A stretch of DNA of 64,000 nt, taken from the NCBI GenBank assembly GCA_029862045.1, contig JAOTYE010000006.1, positions 62,001-126,000 of the forward strand. Direction: 5' to 3'. Shown here piece after piece: positions 17,944 through 27,716 of this stretch. The first letter of the stretch is position 1. Each line of letters starts with the position of its first letter. Origin of the DNA: Gammaproteobacteria bacterium. Lineage in GTDB: Bacteria > Pseudomonadota > Gammaproteobacteria > Steroidobacterales > Woeseiaceae. The translations under genes and the position numbers were made by a program. The notes beneath the pieces are model-generated. The model did no database searches. It had not been told where the DNA came from and was given only the letters and a program-made list of their open reading frames with translations.

Positions 17944-18807
17944 ATGCGAACAATACTCACTGCAATTCAGGCTGGCTTCTTGATAACGATTCTCGCGCAT
18001 GCAGCTTCAGCTGGCGCGAGTGAATTGGATGCTTATCTGTTGCTGGCACAGAGTGACGATGCGGCAGATCTTGAAGAGATTGCCGAGAGCGCTTGCACAC
18101 AAGAATATGACCCTGTGTGCGGTGGCGATGGCCAGACCTACAGTAATGCGTGTGTTGCGGGCCTTGCCGGGGTAGAGGTTGCAAGCAGGGGCATGTGTCA
18201 GAGCGGTGAGTCAGGTTGCAGTGAAACGTTCGATCCGGTTTGCGGCATTGACGGCAACACTTATATCAATGAGTGCTTTGCCGGCTTGACGGGCGTGCAG
18301 GTCGCGGGGCTCGGCGCATGTACCGCCAACGGTTGCCCGAGGGTGGAAGAGCCGGTATGCGGAATGAATGGTCGCACTTATTTGAATCGCTGCGAAGCCG
18401 ACGTGGAGCGTGTTCCGGTACAACGCAAGGGAGCCTGCGACGTTGATAACTGCCCCAAGGTTTTTGCGCCGGTCTGCGGCGACGACCTTACGACCTACGA
18501 GAACGCCTGCCATGCGGAGAAAAACGGCGTGGTGGCGTTTACGGAAGGCATCTGCGATGTGCGTCCTTGCCCCACCGTGTTTGTGCCGGTTTGTGCGGCA
18601 GATGGCCTGACGTACAGCAATGCCTGTCAGGCGGAGCGCCGTGGTGTGCGCATCGACTATGCAGGCATGTGCGAGGGACAGGGTCGAAACTGCCCGCGAG
18701 TCTATGCGCCAGTTTGTGGTCTGGACGGCATTACGTACGATAATGAATGTCAGCTCGACAACGCCGAAGTGGTCAAGGCTTACGCGGGAGCCTGCGTCGG
18801 GGACTAG
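17944..18807 (+). CDS. Secreted protein with six tandem Kazal-type inhibitor domains
   Basis: 287 residues with a signal peptide (1-25) and six Kazal modules from about residue 51 to the end, each with the pattern C-x5-PVC(G/A)-x3-(T/N)-Y-x2-(A/E/R)C-x10-G-x-C (for example CTQEYDPVCGGDGQTYSNAC). Kazal domains inhibit serine proteases by a standard loop; the varied P1-region residues (E/T/V/K/T/V preceding the CxxxxxPVC core) suggest more than one target. Likely exported to the surface or medium and rich in disulfides. It ends on a CTAG shared with the stop of the convergent ATPase gene. Confidence 0.88.
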   Translation: MRTILTAIQAGFLITILAHAASAGASELDAYLLLAQSDDAADLEEIAESACTQEYDPVCGGDGQTYSNACVAGLAGVEVASRGMCQSGESGCSETFDPVCGIDGNTYINECFAGLTGVQVAGLGACTANGCPRVEEPVCGMNGRTYLNRCEADVERVPVQRKGACDVDNCPKVFAPVCGDDLTTYENACHAEKNGVVAFTEGICDVRPCPTVFVPVCAADGLTYSNACQAERRGVRIDYAGMCEGQGRNCPRVYAPVCGLDGITYDNECQLDNAEVVKAYAGACVGD

Positions 18808-21200
18808 CTCCAGGCCGGGCGTAACCGCCCTTTCTCATCGGCCTGATACGGCATCCAGGCCAGACCCACCAATGGCACGTGAATATCAGTGCTCTTGGCC
18901 CGCACCACGATTTCATCAAGTTCTTCAGTCTGTGCATCGAAGGCGGTGTCGAGTGCCGCAACCTCTTTTTCGAGATCGCGATTCAGCGCCTCGAGATCAG
19001 CTTTAACTTTGCGTGCGGTCTCCTCAGCGCGCTTGATGTCTGCAGTTTCCTTGCGTGCGCCGCCTGCGGTCTTAATTGCGCTGCCGATTCTCGTCGCCGA
19101 GGTGCTCGACAGTTTTTTGCGCCCTAATACTGCGCCCAGAATGGCAGTACCGAAAGAGATGGCGGTATCGAGTTTCTTCTTCGAGGCTTGCTGCGTTTCG
19201 CGATCTATCGCCTGCTGTGCACGCAACAAACGATTTTCCAGCGTTGTTGCCTTGGTTGCATAACGCTTGCGGAGCTTTGCTACCGCCTGATCGCGCTTTT
19301 CATTCGCAACAGTCTGCAACCTGGCACGAAAATCACCTTCGGTCTCTCCGGCTTCTGATGAGAGCTTGAATCGCTTGCTGCGGTACAGGGAGATCGATTC
19401 GTTCTGTCGAATCCAGCGTTTGAAGTCTCTGCTCCAGCCCGTATAACTTTTGGCTACCGCCGCAGATTGTGGGCAGTCCGCATAGGACGCGTTTTCGAGA
19501 CCATCCTCTTGGAGATCGTCTACGCTTATCTCGATCGGTTCGCTATTGTCCCAGTCGACGCTTACCGGCCCTTCTTCGAACTCGACCGTGTAAATGCAGC
19601 TGCGCTCATCCTCGATGTGGTATCGCGCGCTGTTGTAAAGAATGTCCGCAGCCGCTACAAGCCTTGGGTGGTAGACGATGTTATCGCCGTCGCCGGGCAC
19701 GAAGAATTGTTCGATAGCGGGCGGCAGAGACGGCGCGCTGTCAGTGCTGAGTGTTTTTGGTTTACTCACCTGTTGCAGAGCAGCGCCAACCTTTGCTTTA
19801 ACTTTCGACATCAACGCCTTGATGCTGTCGCGGGTCAGTGGTCCGGCCAGGTACGACAAGACCCAGCGCGTATTGAACACGACCGCTTCGTCTTCATGGA
19901 CGTTGTGCAACAAAAAGCGCCGTTTGCCGAGGCCCGCAAGCGTCCGCTCCATCTTTTGCTTGTCGAAGTCACCATCGCTTGCCCCTTCGAGGCCCTCCAT
20001 GACCCTGGCTTTGTCACGTTCGGTCTGTAATCGACCAATAAACCAGGTGCCTGTGTTCGACAGGCCCTTGTAGTCGAGGTCAACAGGGTTCTGGGTTGCA
20101 AGCACAAGGCCCAGGCCGTAAGCGCGCGCCTGTTTCAGCAGGGTCAGGAACAACTTCTTGGAAGGCGGATTGGCAACAGGCGGCATGTAGCCGAAAATCT
20201 CGTCCATGTAGAGAATTGCGCGCAGGCTCGACGTGCCTTGTTGCGCACGCATCCATCCGATCAGGTCATTCAGCAACATCGACACGAAAAACATGCGTTG
20301 CGCATCGTCCAGGTGCGCAATGGACATGACAGAGATCCTCGGTTTGCCTGCGGCGTTATACAAAAGGTTTTTCGAATTGAGTGCTTCGCCCTCCATCCAT
20401 GACTCGAATCCGGGTGCTGCAAGCAGGTTGTTGAGACGCATCGCCAGTGCGAAGCGATCTTTCGCAGGAAAAAACGAGTCGAGGGTCATAACGCCGACCT
20501 TGGTAATCGGCGGGTCCTGAATCTCGGCAATCAAGCTCTCGACATCGAGGTCACGACCATCACGCCAGGCATGATCGAGCAGGCGTGAAATCAGGATATG
20601 CTCCCGGCTTGCGACAGGATCCGCGTCAATATCCAGCAAGGTCAGAATGCCGGTCGCTGTGGCCTGCACGCGCTCGCGATACAGGTCGACGTCGTCAATC
20701 AGTGTCGCGGCCGGCGCAGCAAAGGACTGCAGCACCGATACCGGTAAGCCGGCGTTGCTGCCGGGCGTATAGATTGCGAGGTCGACATTCTTGCGCAGCT
20801 GCTCGATGCGCTTGCCGGTCTGGCCCCACTGGCCCAGCCCCTTCTTCCATAGTGCTGCCTGGGCGCTCGCATACTGGTCAGGCGTTTGTCCTTTGTCGGT
20901 CGCGGCGCGGGCGTTGACCCACGGGCGAAAGTCCTCAGCCCGCAGCTGCGGGAATGTGAGCAGCAGGTTGCCCATGTCCCCTTTCGGGTCAATCGCAATG
21001 ACCGGGATATGGTCGAGAGCGGCCTCTTCGAGAATGCCGATGCCAAGACCGGTCTTGCCGGAGCCGGTCATGCCGATAATCACGGCATGGGTCGTCAGAT
21101 CCTTTGCGTCATACAACACCAGCTCTTCGGTGAGCGCGTCGTTGTCGGTGTCATAACGCTTGCCGAGATAAAAGGCGCCGAGTTTCTCGAAGTCTTGCAT
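18804..21200 (-). CDS. HerA-like DUF853 family ATPase
   Basis: A 798-residue P-loop ATPase of the HerA/FtsK superfamily. Walker A is GMTGSGKTG (residues 43-51), the second ATPase half has RAILYMDEIFGYMPP as Walker B and the sensor ATQNPVDLDYKGLSNTGTWFIGR, and the last 250 residues form a long charged coiled coil. Members of this branch are linked to DNA end processing or to other unknown cellular roles; no NurA partner is encoded here. Convergent with the Kazal gene: both stop inside the same CTAG at 18804-18807. The next gene downstream on the same strand is 10 bases away from its start (AbgT). Confidence 0.85.
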   Translation of the reverse strand: MQDFEKLGAFYLGKRYDTDNDALTEELVLYDAKDLTTHAVIIGMTGSGKTGLGIGILEEAALDHIPVIAIDPKGDMGNLLLTFPQLRAEDFRPWVNARAATDKGQTPDQYASAQAALWKKGLGQWGQTGKRIEQLRKNVDLAIYTPGSNAGLPVSVLQSFAAPAATLIDDVDLYRERVQATATGILTLLDIDADPVASREHILISRLLDHAWRDGRDLDVESLIAEIQDPPITKVGVMTLDSFFPAKDRFALAMRLNNLLAAPGFESWMEGEALNSKNLLYNAAGKPRISVMSIAHLDDAQRMFFVSMLLNDLIGWMRAQQGTSSLRAILYMDEIFGYMPPVANPPSKKLFLTLLKQARAYGLGLVLATQNPVDLDYKGLSNTGTWFIGRLQTERDKARVMEGLEGASDGDFDKQKMERTLAGLGKRRFLLHNVHEDEAVVFNTRWVLSYLAGPLTRDSIKALMSKVKAKVGAALQQVSKPKTLSTDSAPSLPPAIEQFFVPGDGDNIVYHPRLVAAADILYNSARYHIEDERSCIYTVEFEEGPVSVDWDNSEPIEISVDDLQEDGLENASYADCPQSAAVAKSYTGWSRDFKRWIRQNESISLYRSKRFKLSSEAGETEGDFRARLQTVANEKRDQAVAKLRKRYATKATTLENRLLRAQQAIDRETQQASKKKLDTAISFGTAILGAVLGRKKLSSTSATRIGSAIKTAGGARKETADIKRAEETARKVKADLEALNRDLEKEVAALDTAFDAQTEELDEIVVRAKSTDIHVPLVGLAWMPYQADEKGRLRPAWS

Positions 21201-21209
21201 GGCTACGGG

Positions 21210-22760
21210 CTAACTTGCCGGATAGGTATAGCTGGCTCCAAATCCGAGCGGCATACCGATTGCGTAGTATATCAACAGGAAGATCGTCCAGGTAACCAGG
21301 AACCACAGCGAATACGGCAACATCATCGCGGCCAATGTGCCAATACCGGTGCCTTTCACGTAGCGCTGGCAGTAAACGACGACCAGCGGGAAATACGGCA
21401 TCAGCGGCGTAATGATATTCGTGCTCGAGTCACCAACACGATACGCCGCCTGCGTCAGGTCCGGCGAGACGCCGAGCGTCATGAGCATTGGCACAAAAAT
21501 AGGTGCGAGCAGGCCCCACTTGCCACTAGCCGAGCCGACAAACAGATTGACAAAGCCGGTCAGCAGCACGATGCCGACGATCAGGATCGAGGGATATTCC
21601 TCCAGGCTCTTGAGTGCTTCGGCGCCCGCTAGCGCGAGCAGTGTGCCGAGGTTCGACGCGCCGAACGCATACACAAACTGCGCGATGAAAAACATGATGA
21701 CGAGGTAGTACGCCATCTGGTGCATCGAGTGTGTCATACCCTGGATGACGTCTTTCATGCCCTTAAGCGTGCCCGCGACATAGCCGAACACCATGCCCGG
21801 GATCAGGAACAGGAAGAAGATAAGTGCGACGATCGATTGCATGATCGGTGCCTGGAAGGTCACAAGCTTGCCTTCCGCGTCGCGCCACGGCGACGACTCG
21901 GGCACCAGCGTAACAGCAAGAATCACGATGCCGAGTAGCATGACGAGCAATGCCCACCGCAGGCCCTTGCGCTCCTCGGGCCTCAGGTCGTGAAGCTCGG
22001 GCAGGTCCTCGGCGTCACCGTCGATCGGCGTGTCGCTGACGCGCGGCTCGACGATCTTGTCGGTAATCCACCAGCCGAGGCCGACGATCAGGAACGACGA
22101 CATCGCCGTGAAGAAGTAGTTGTTGAGGGTGTTAACCTCGATGGCCGGGTCGAGCAGCTGTGCACCACCCTGCGTAAGACCCTGCAGCAGCGGATCGAGC
22201 GCGGCCGGCAGGAAATTCGCCGAGAAACCGCCGGATACGCCCGCAAACGCTGCTGCGATACCAGCGAGCGGGTGTCTACCGGCGGCGTAAAAGATCACGC
22301 CACCAATCGGAATCACAAGCACATAGCCGGCGTCGACGGCGGAATGGCTCATGATGCCGACGACGATGACCATCGGCGTCAGCAGCCACTTCGCCGTGAC
22401 GTTTAGTAGAGCGCGGATGCCTGTGGTGATGAACCCGGAATGTTCTGCAACGCCGATGCCGAGCATCGCGACAAGCACCGTGCCGACCGGGCCGAACTGA
22501 ACGAAATTTGTGACGAACTTGGTCATGAACGTCGCAAAGGCCGTGCCGGTGAGCTGGTTGATGATGACGATCGGTTCCTGGGAGCGCGGATCGATGTAGC
22601 TGTACGTGAAGTACGACAGCCACCACGACAGCACCCAGACGACAAACAGCAGGGCTATGAACAGCACCGCCGGGTCGGGCAACTTGTTGCCAATGCGCTC
22701 TACCGCGCCGAGAAAGCCACCGCTGTGATTTGCCGTGTGTTCTTGTTCTTCTTGTGACAT
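21210..22760 (-). CDS. AbgT family transporter
   Basis: A 516-residue inner-membrane protein with 9-11 predicted helices and the AbgT opening ERIGNKLPDPAVLF (21-34) plus a GFVNLFVGSASGKWGLLAPIFVPM block. AbgT proteins import p-aminobenzoyl-glutamate or, in the MtrF subgroup, export drugs. Standing between a peptidase gene and the HerA-like gene on the same strand, it may belong to a group of peptide or amino-acid-conjugate use genes (inference). Confidence 0.9.
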   Translation of the reverse strand: MSQEEQEHTANHSGGFLGAVERIGNKLPDPAVLFIALLFVVWVLSWWLSYFTYSYIDPRSQEPIVIINQLTGTAFATFMTKFVTNFVQFGPVGTVLVAMLGIGVAEHSGFITTGIRALLNVTAKWLLTPMVIVVGIMSHSAVDAGYVLVIPIGGVIFYAAGRHPLAGIAAAFAGVSGGFSANFLPAALDPLLQGLTQGGAQLLDPAIEVNTLNNYFFTAMSSFLIVGLGWWITDKIVEPRVSDTPIDGDAEDLPELHDLRPEERKGLRWALLVMLLGIVILAVTLVPESSPWRDAEGKLVTFQAPIMQSIVALIFFLFLIPGMVFGYVAGTLKGMKDVIQGMTHSMHQMAYYLVIMFFIAQFVYAFGASNLGTLLALAGAEALKSLEEYPSILIVGIVLLTGFVNLFVGSASGKWGLLAPIFVPMLMTLGVSPDLTQAAYRVGDSSTNIITPLMPYFPLVVVYCQRYVKGTGIGTLAAMMLPYSLWFLVTWTIFLLIYYAIGMPLGFGASYTYPAS

Positions 22761-22783
22761 GCGATTCCCCGTTTTCTCTTAAT

Positions 22784-24604
22784 CTACCAGCCGCAGCTGC
22801 GGCCTTCGTTTTGTTCTTTGAGGTAAGCCATTAGCGGCGCGAAGTAATCGATGATCGCAGACGCGTCCATTTCGCGTGTACCGGTCAGCTTTTCGAGGGT
22901 GTCCTGCCACGGCACACTGGCGCCGGTCTCGAGCATTGCATGGAAACGTTCGCCCGCCTCCTTGCTTCCAAAAACAGAGCATGCGTGCAAGTCACCCTCG
23001 TGTTCGGCGAGCTCACACAAAGTGCGGTGGAACTGGAACATCAAGACATGTGCTAGGAAATACCGTGTATAAGAGACGTTACCGGGCACGTGATACTTTG
23101 CCCCTGGATCAAAATTTGCTTCGGTGCGCTGAACCGGAGGCGCGATGCCCTGGTAGCGAAGCCGCAATTCCCACCAGGCCTTGTTGTAATCCGCCGGCGC
23201 AATCTCGCCGGAGAAGACGCCCCAGCGCCATTCGTCGATGAGCTTGCCAAAGGGCAGGAACGCGATGCGGTCCAATGCCTGTTGCATTTGCCGGTTTATG
23301 ATCGCTTCTTTTGATTGTTCGGTTTTAGCGACGAGCCCAACCTCAACCAGATACTCTGGCGTCATCGATAATACGACGGTGTCGCCGATGGCTTCGTGGA
23401 AGCCACCGTGTGCACCGTCCCGGAACAGCATTGGTTGCTGGTTGTACGCCCACTGGTAATAGTTGTGGCCGAGCTCGTGGTAGATCGTGCGCAGCTCATC
23501 GAACGTCTGTTTAATGCACATCTTGATGCGCAAGTCTTCGTCGCCGTCCAGGTTCCAAGCACTGGCGTGGCAGACAACATCACGATCGGCCGGCTTGGAA
23601 AACATCGAACGCTCCCAGAACGTATCGGGGAGGTGCCGCATGCCGAGGGATGCGTAGAAAGTCTCGGCCGAGCGAACCATCTCCTGTGGAGAGTAATCCT
23701 TGGTCTTGAGCGTGCTGTCCACATCGAGATCCGAGACGCCCGGATACGGCTCGAGCAAGTCGTAGATAAAACTCCATTGCTGTGCCCACATATTGCCGAG
23801 CAGGTGCGCCGGAATCGGTCCATCTAACGGCACCTTGTCCTCGCCATAGACCTCACCGAGTTTGGCGCGAACATGGCAATGAAGCTCCTCGTAAAGCGGC
23901 TCTACCTGCTGCCAAAGGCGCGCCGTTTCAGTCGTGAATTCAGCCGAGCTCATATCGTAATAGGAGCGCCACATGTCGCCCATGTCCGCATAGCCGAATT
24001 CTCTCGCCCCTTCGTTGGCAAGCTCGGCGAACCTCGTGTACTTGTCACGCATCGGCGGTGAGATCGTCCGCCAGCCCTGCCAGGCCTCGAGAAGTTTGTC
24101 GTAATCACGGCTCTGCGCAATGATGTCTTCCAGTTCAGGGAGGCTCAGACAGTCGTCGTCGCTACGGCAATAAGTGCCGGCGCCGTACATGCCGCCGAGG
24201 TCCGTCAGTATCTGCGCCTGCTCCTTGCGCTTCGCATCGTCATCGGGCGCAACCAGGAGCGCGCTCATCTTGAAAATATCGAGGGCGCGGCGTGTTTCGG
24301 GCGCCATCTCCTGACCGTCGTACTTGAGGGCTTTCTTGACCATGCCGCTATGCCACGCGGCGTAACGTTCGTTTGCCAGCGCATCGACGACGGCGGAGTC
24401 TTCGTTGATGTAGGTAGCGCGCAACCAGCCTGCGGCGTTCAGTTCCCTCCACCAGTCTTTGTATTCGGTGTTTACGCGGGCAATGAACTCTCCGGCGGTT
24501 TCTGCCGGCACGGCGTCGGCCGCTTCTTCCGTGGACTGCTGCGAACACGCAGTAAGGGCGATCGCGAGCACGAAGGTCGCAAACAGTTTTGCAAAGTCTT
24601 TCAT
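22784..24604 (-). CDS. M2 family peptidyl-dipeptidase (ACE-like) lipoprotein
   Basis: A 606-residue zinc metallopeptidase homologous to angiotensin-converting enzyme: HELGHNYYQW gives the HExxH zinc site (near residue 376), and EAIGDTVVLS supplies the third ligand. It would remove C-terminal dipeptides from peptides. The N-terminus ends in the lipobox LTAC (Cys20), so it should be anchored in the outer or inner membrane facing the periplasm. The next gene on the strand encodes an AbgT transporter and the preceding one a POT dipeptide transporter, suggesting a scavenging pathway. Confidence 0.93.
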   Translation of the reverse strand: MKDFAKLFATFVLAIALTACSQQSTEEAADAVPAETAGEFIARVNTEYKDWWRELNAAGWLRATYINEDSAVVDALANERYAAWHSGMVKKALKYDGQEMAPETRRALDIFKMSALLVAPDDDAKRKEQAQILTDLGGMYGAGTYCRSDDDCLSLPELEDIIAQSRDYDKLLEAWQGWRTISPPMRDKYTRFAELANEGAREFGYADMGDMWRSYYDMSSAEFTTETARLWQQVEPLYEELHCHVRAKLGEVYGEDKVPLDGPIPAHLLGNMWAQQWSFIYDLLEPYPGVSDLDVDSTLKTKDYSPQEMVRSAETFYASLGMRHLPDTFWERSMFSKPADRDVVCHASAWNLDGDEDLRIKMCIKQTFDELRTIYHELGHNYYQWAYNQQPMLFRDGAHGGFHEAIGDTVVLSMTPEYLVEVGLVAKTEQSKEAIINRQMQQALDRIAFLPFGKLIDEWRWGVFSGEIAPADYNKAWWELRLRYQGIAPPVQRTEANFDPGAKYHVPGNVSYTRYFLAHVLMFQFHRTLCELAEHEGDLHACSVFGSKEAGERFHAMLETGASVPWQDTLEKLTGTREMDASAIIDYFAPLMAYLKEQNEGRSCGW

Positions 24605-24630
24605 CGTTGGTACCTGTTCTTTTGTAAAGG

Positions 24631-26457
24631 TTAGTGCACGCCGTGCATGCCTCGCCTCAAGAGTGGTGACACAAGCAGTACGAACACGCCTACGCCGACA
24701 CCCACATACATGAGGAATTCGAAGAGCTGTGTATAAGTCGCCAACGCACCTGCCGAATCCGTCACCTCACCACCACTCGTGGCGACGGCGGCCATCTTGC
24801 CAAGGCGTGTCGCGACGGTTTCGGAAAGCGCGGTTGCGAGAAACCAGGTGCCCATGCTGACGCCAACGACACGCCCGATCGACAGCTTGGTTACAGCGGA
24901 CAAGCCGACCGGCGACAAACACAATTCGCCCGTTGTATGCAGCAGGTAAGCAAGGATGAGCCAGATCATTGAGATCTTGCCGGCCGCATCCGGGAACTGC
25001 GCACCGAACACTAACGCACCAAAGCCAAGGCCGGCCTGGATGATGCCGAGGCCGAATTTGATCGGCGTCGTTGGTTCGAGGTTGCGCTTGGCAAGCCACA
25101 CCCACAGGGCCGCGAACGGTAATGCGAGCAACATTATGAAGCCGGCATTGAGTGAGCCAAATTGTGCAGCTGTAAATGTGACACCGAAAGCTTCGCGATC
25201 AACGACCCGATCAGCAAACAAGGTCATCGATCCGGCCGACTGTTCGAATAGCGCCCAGAAGACGACGGTTGTCAGGATCAGGAACATCAGCACGACTGTG
25301 CGGCCAAACTCGGGTGAGTTATGCGTCAAGAAGCCATAGATGATGAAACCGACAATGAGAACTATCGCCGCGTAGACGCTGTACTCCGCTATCAGCGCAC
25401 CACCCGGGAGAAATGCAGGCAGATGGTCGAGATTTGCAAGTACGGCGTAGATCCCGATTACCACGGCAACCGCCGCAAACGTGTAGGCAAGCGTATTGCT
25501 GCCTTCTGTCTTGCGATAGACCATCGAATAAAGAACGATACTGACGATCGCCGTGATCAGGAAAATATTCTGTGTCATCAGAACAACAGGCTCATGTTGC
25601 ACAAGCAGCCACAGCAATCCGAGTACCGGCAGGCTAAGAAGATAAATAGACCACTCGCGACTGACTGGCCCGAATACCTTTTGCTTGAGCGCCTCGGGAT
25701 CAGACGGTTCGGCATGTCCCCGCAGGTATTTCTGGCCGTAGGAAAACGAGATAAGGCCAATGATCATGCCGATTCCGGCCGCGCCGAAGCCGTACTTCCA
25801 ACCAAATGTTTCACCAAGCCAGCCACACAATAGTGTGGCCACGAACGAGCCGATATTAATGCCCATGTAGAAAATCGTGAAGCCCGAATCGCGCCGTGGG
25901 TCATCTTTCGAATAGAGCTTGCCGACGATCGTCGAGATGTTCGGTTTCAGATAGCCGACGCCCATGACGATCAGCGCAAGTGCGAAGTAGAAAACGTTGA
26001 GCGCCGCGGTGTCCCGAAAGGTCAGCGCCTCCGATAGCATCGTGCCTGCCGCCAGCACTTCGCCGCTCGCGAGCGTCAAACTTTCAGTCAGCACCGTGCC
26101 GGCCGGGTAGTTGATCGCCTTGAAGCCTTCAACGGCCATCAATATATGTCCGAGCGACAGACTAATGCCGCCGAACAGCACCGATTTCCGCATGCCAAGG
26201 TAGCGGTCAGCGATCAGGCCGCCAATGACCGGTAGCGCATAGACCAGACCAGCATACGAGCCGAGAACGTCGAGACCCATCTCGTCACTGAATAAATGGT
26301 ATTTCGTCAAATACAGCAGCAGCAGGTATTTCATTCCGTAGAATGAAAAGCGCTCCCATAGTTCGGTCGTGAAACAGACGTACAGGCCTTTTGGGTGGCC
26401 GAAAAGTTCGTCTTCGCTTGACCAGTCTTCCGCAGGCGCGGCAACCGATTCAGTCAT
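24631..26457 (-). CDS. Proton-coupled oligopeptide transporter (POT/PTR2 family)
   Basis: A 608-residue inner-membrane symporter of the major-facilitator type with 14 or so helices. The ExxER-type motif TELWERFSFYGMKYLLLLYL (residues 31-50) is the proton/peptide signature, followed by GGLIADRYLG and the YMGINIGSF region. It takes up di- and tripeptides. Upstream gene of the ACE-like peptidase on the same strand; released dipeptides would be its substrate (inference). The ATG at 26457 is unambiguous by family alignment. Confidence 0.93.
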   Translation of the reverse strand: MTESVAAPAEDWSSEDELFGHPKGLYVCFTTELWERFSFYGMKYLLLLYLTKYHLFSDEMGLDVLGSYAGLVYALPVIGGLIADRYLGMRKSVLFGGISLSLGHILMAVEGFKAINYPAGTVLTESLTLASGEVLAAGTMLSEALTFRDTAALNVFYFALALIVMGVGYLKPNISTIVGKLYSKDDPRRDSGFTIFYMGINIGSFVATLLCGWLGETFGWKYGFGAAGIGMIIGLISFSYGQKYLRGHAEPSDPEALKQKVFGPVSREWSIYLLSLPVLGLLWLLVQHEPVVLMTQNIFLITAIVSIVLYSMVYRKTEGSNTLAYTFAAVAVVIGIYAVLANLDHLPAFLPGGALIAEYSVYAAIVLIVGFIIYGFLTHNSPEFGRTVVLMFLILTTVVFWALFEQSAGSMTLFADRVVDREAFGVTFTAAQFGSLNAGFIMLLALPFAALWVWLAKRNLEPTTPIKFGLGIIQAGLGFGALVFGAQFPDAAGKISMIWLILAYLLHTTGELCLSPVGLSAVTKLSIGRVVGVSMGTWFLATALSETVATRLGKMAAVATSGGEVTDSAGALATYTQLFEFLMYVGVGVGVFVLLVSPLLRRGMHGVH

Positions 26458-26557
26458 TATTATTTCCCCCGGCTATAGCCTGGTGCCGCAGCTTGAATGC
26501 GGGTCGGGCTACGCATTAAACACTATTTCGCACGTAACTTGCTACTTGACGCGGCTT

Positions 26558-27334
26558 TTACTGGCTATCTGTAGCGACAACCTCTGCGTCTTCTTGTTTC
26601 TTGCCAAATACACGCGACATGATAAGGCCGGCTTCGTAGAGCAGGTACACCGGGACGGCAAGCAGCGTCTGGCTGATTATGTCTGGCGGCGTCAGCAGCA
26701 TGCCAACGACAAACGCCATCAAAAAAACGTAGGGGCGTGCTTTGCCGAGCTTTTCCGTCGTCGTCAGCCCCGTCCATACGATTAGCACAGTTGCAATCGG
26801 TACTTCGAACGCGATACCGAACGCGAGCACGATCGTCGTGATGAAATCGAGGTACGCCGAGATATCAGTCATCATCTCGACGCCGGGCGGCGTTATCGCC
26901 GTGAAAAAGCCGAACACAAGCGGAAAAACGACGAAGTACGCGAACGCGACGCCAGCATAGAAAAGCAAGATGCTCGAGGCGAGCAGCGGAAACGCGAAGT
27001 GCTTTTCTTTCTTATACAAGCCTGGGGCAACGAACGCCCAAACCTGATAAAGAATGACAGGCATCGCAATAAACAGCGCGACGAAAAAAGTCAGTTTGAA
27101 CGGCGTCAACAGCGGTGATGCGACAGCTGTCGCGATCATTTGTTGGCCGGGAAGAACTTCGACCAGCGGTTTGGAAACAACCTCGAATATTCGCTGTGCA
27201 AATGGTATCAACGCCGCGAACAGAATGATGACTGCGGCGGCAATTTTGATAAGCCGGCTACGCAGCTCGATCAGGTGCGAAAGCAACGTCCCTTCGGCGA
27301 GGTCTTGTTCCTGTTTGTCGTCGTCGGCGCTCAC
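26558..27334 (-). CDS. tatC: Twin-arginine translocase subunit TatC
   Basis: 258 residues, six transmembrane segments, with the opening SHLIELRSRL (about 19-28) that binds the twin-arginine signal, and the PLLTPFKLTFFVALFIAMP and FGIAFEVPIA family blocks. It is the receptor of the Tat export complex. Its GTG start overlaps the tatB stop as GTGA. Candidate Tat substrates in this window are the FAD oxidase (10957) and the TRAP binding protein (28879). Confidence 0.97.
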   Translation of the reverse strand: MSADDDKQEQDLAEGTLLSHLIELRSRLIKIAAAVIILFAALIPFAQRIFEVVSKPLVEVLPGQQMIATAVASPLLTPFKLTFFVALFIAMPVILYQVWAFVAPGLYKKEKHFAFPLLASSILLFYAGVAFAYFVVFPLVFGFFTAITPPGVEMMTDISAYLDFITTIVLAFGIAFEVPIATVLIVWTGLTTTEKLGKARPYVFLMAFVVGMLLTPPDIISQTLLAVPVYLLYEAGLIMSRVFGKKQEDAEVVATDSQ

Positions 27335-27702
27335 GCGCGCTTCTCGTCGCCGCCGCTTTCCTCGGCCGATACGTCGTCGCTTACTTCATCGTGCAACGGC
27401 GAAAATGCGTCGTCATCGTTCGGGATGTGTGCCTCGGGTTCATCCAGGTCGTAGTCCGGATCGGCCGGGTCGGGTGTTGCAGAGACGGTTGGCGGCGGCG
27501 CAATCCCGGGCCGCGTGATCTTGTTGTCGTCATCGAAGTTCAGCTCTGCTTCGAGTTGCCGCCTCATGGCGCGGGTCATGCGCCTGGCCTGACCAATCCA
27601 GCTGCCGAGCTGATTTGCGATCTGCGGTAAACGCCTGGGCCCAAGCACAATGAGCCCAATCAGTAGCAGGATAATAAGTTCGGAAGAGCCGACTCCGGAC
27701 AT
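27331..27702 (-). CDS. tatB: Sec-independent protein translocase subunit TatB
   Basis: 123 residues: an N-terminal membrane helix starting with SSELIILLLIGLIVLGP and the hinge GPRRLPQIANQLG, then a long amphipathic helix and an acidic, proline-rich tail. The Glu in the helix (SSELI) and the LGPxxLP hinge separate it from TatA. It forms the substrate-binding core with TatC. Middle gene of tatA-tatB-tatC. Confidence 0.95.
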   Translation of the reverse strand: MSGVGSSELIILLLIGLIVLGPRRLPQIANQLGSWIGQARRMTRAMRRQLEAELNFDDDNKITRPGIAPPPTVSATPDPADPDYDLDEPEAHIPNDDDAFSPLHDEVSDDVSAEESGGDEKRA

Positions 27703-27716
27703 GGTTGGCAGTCGAC

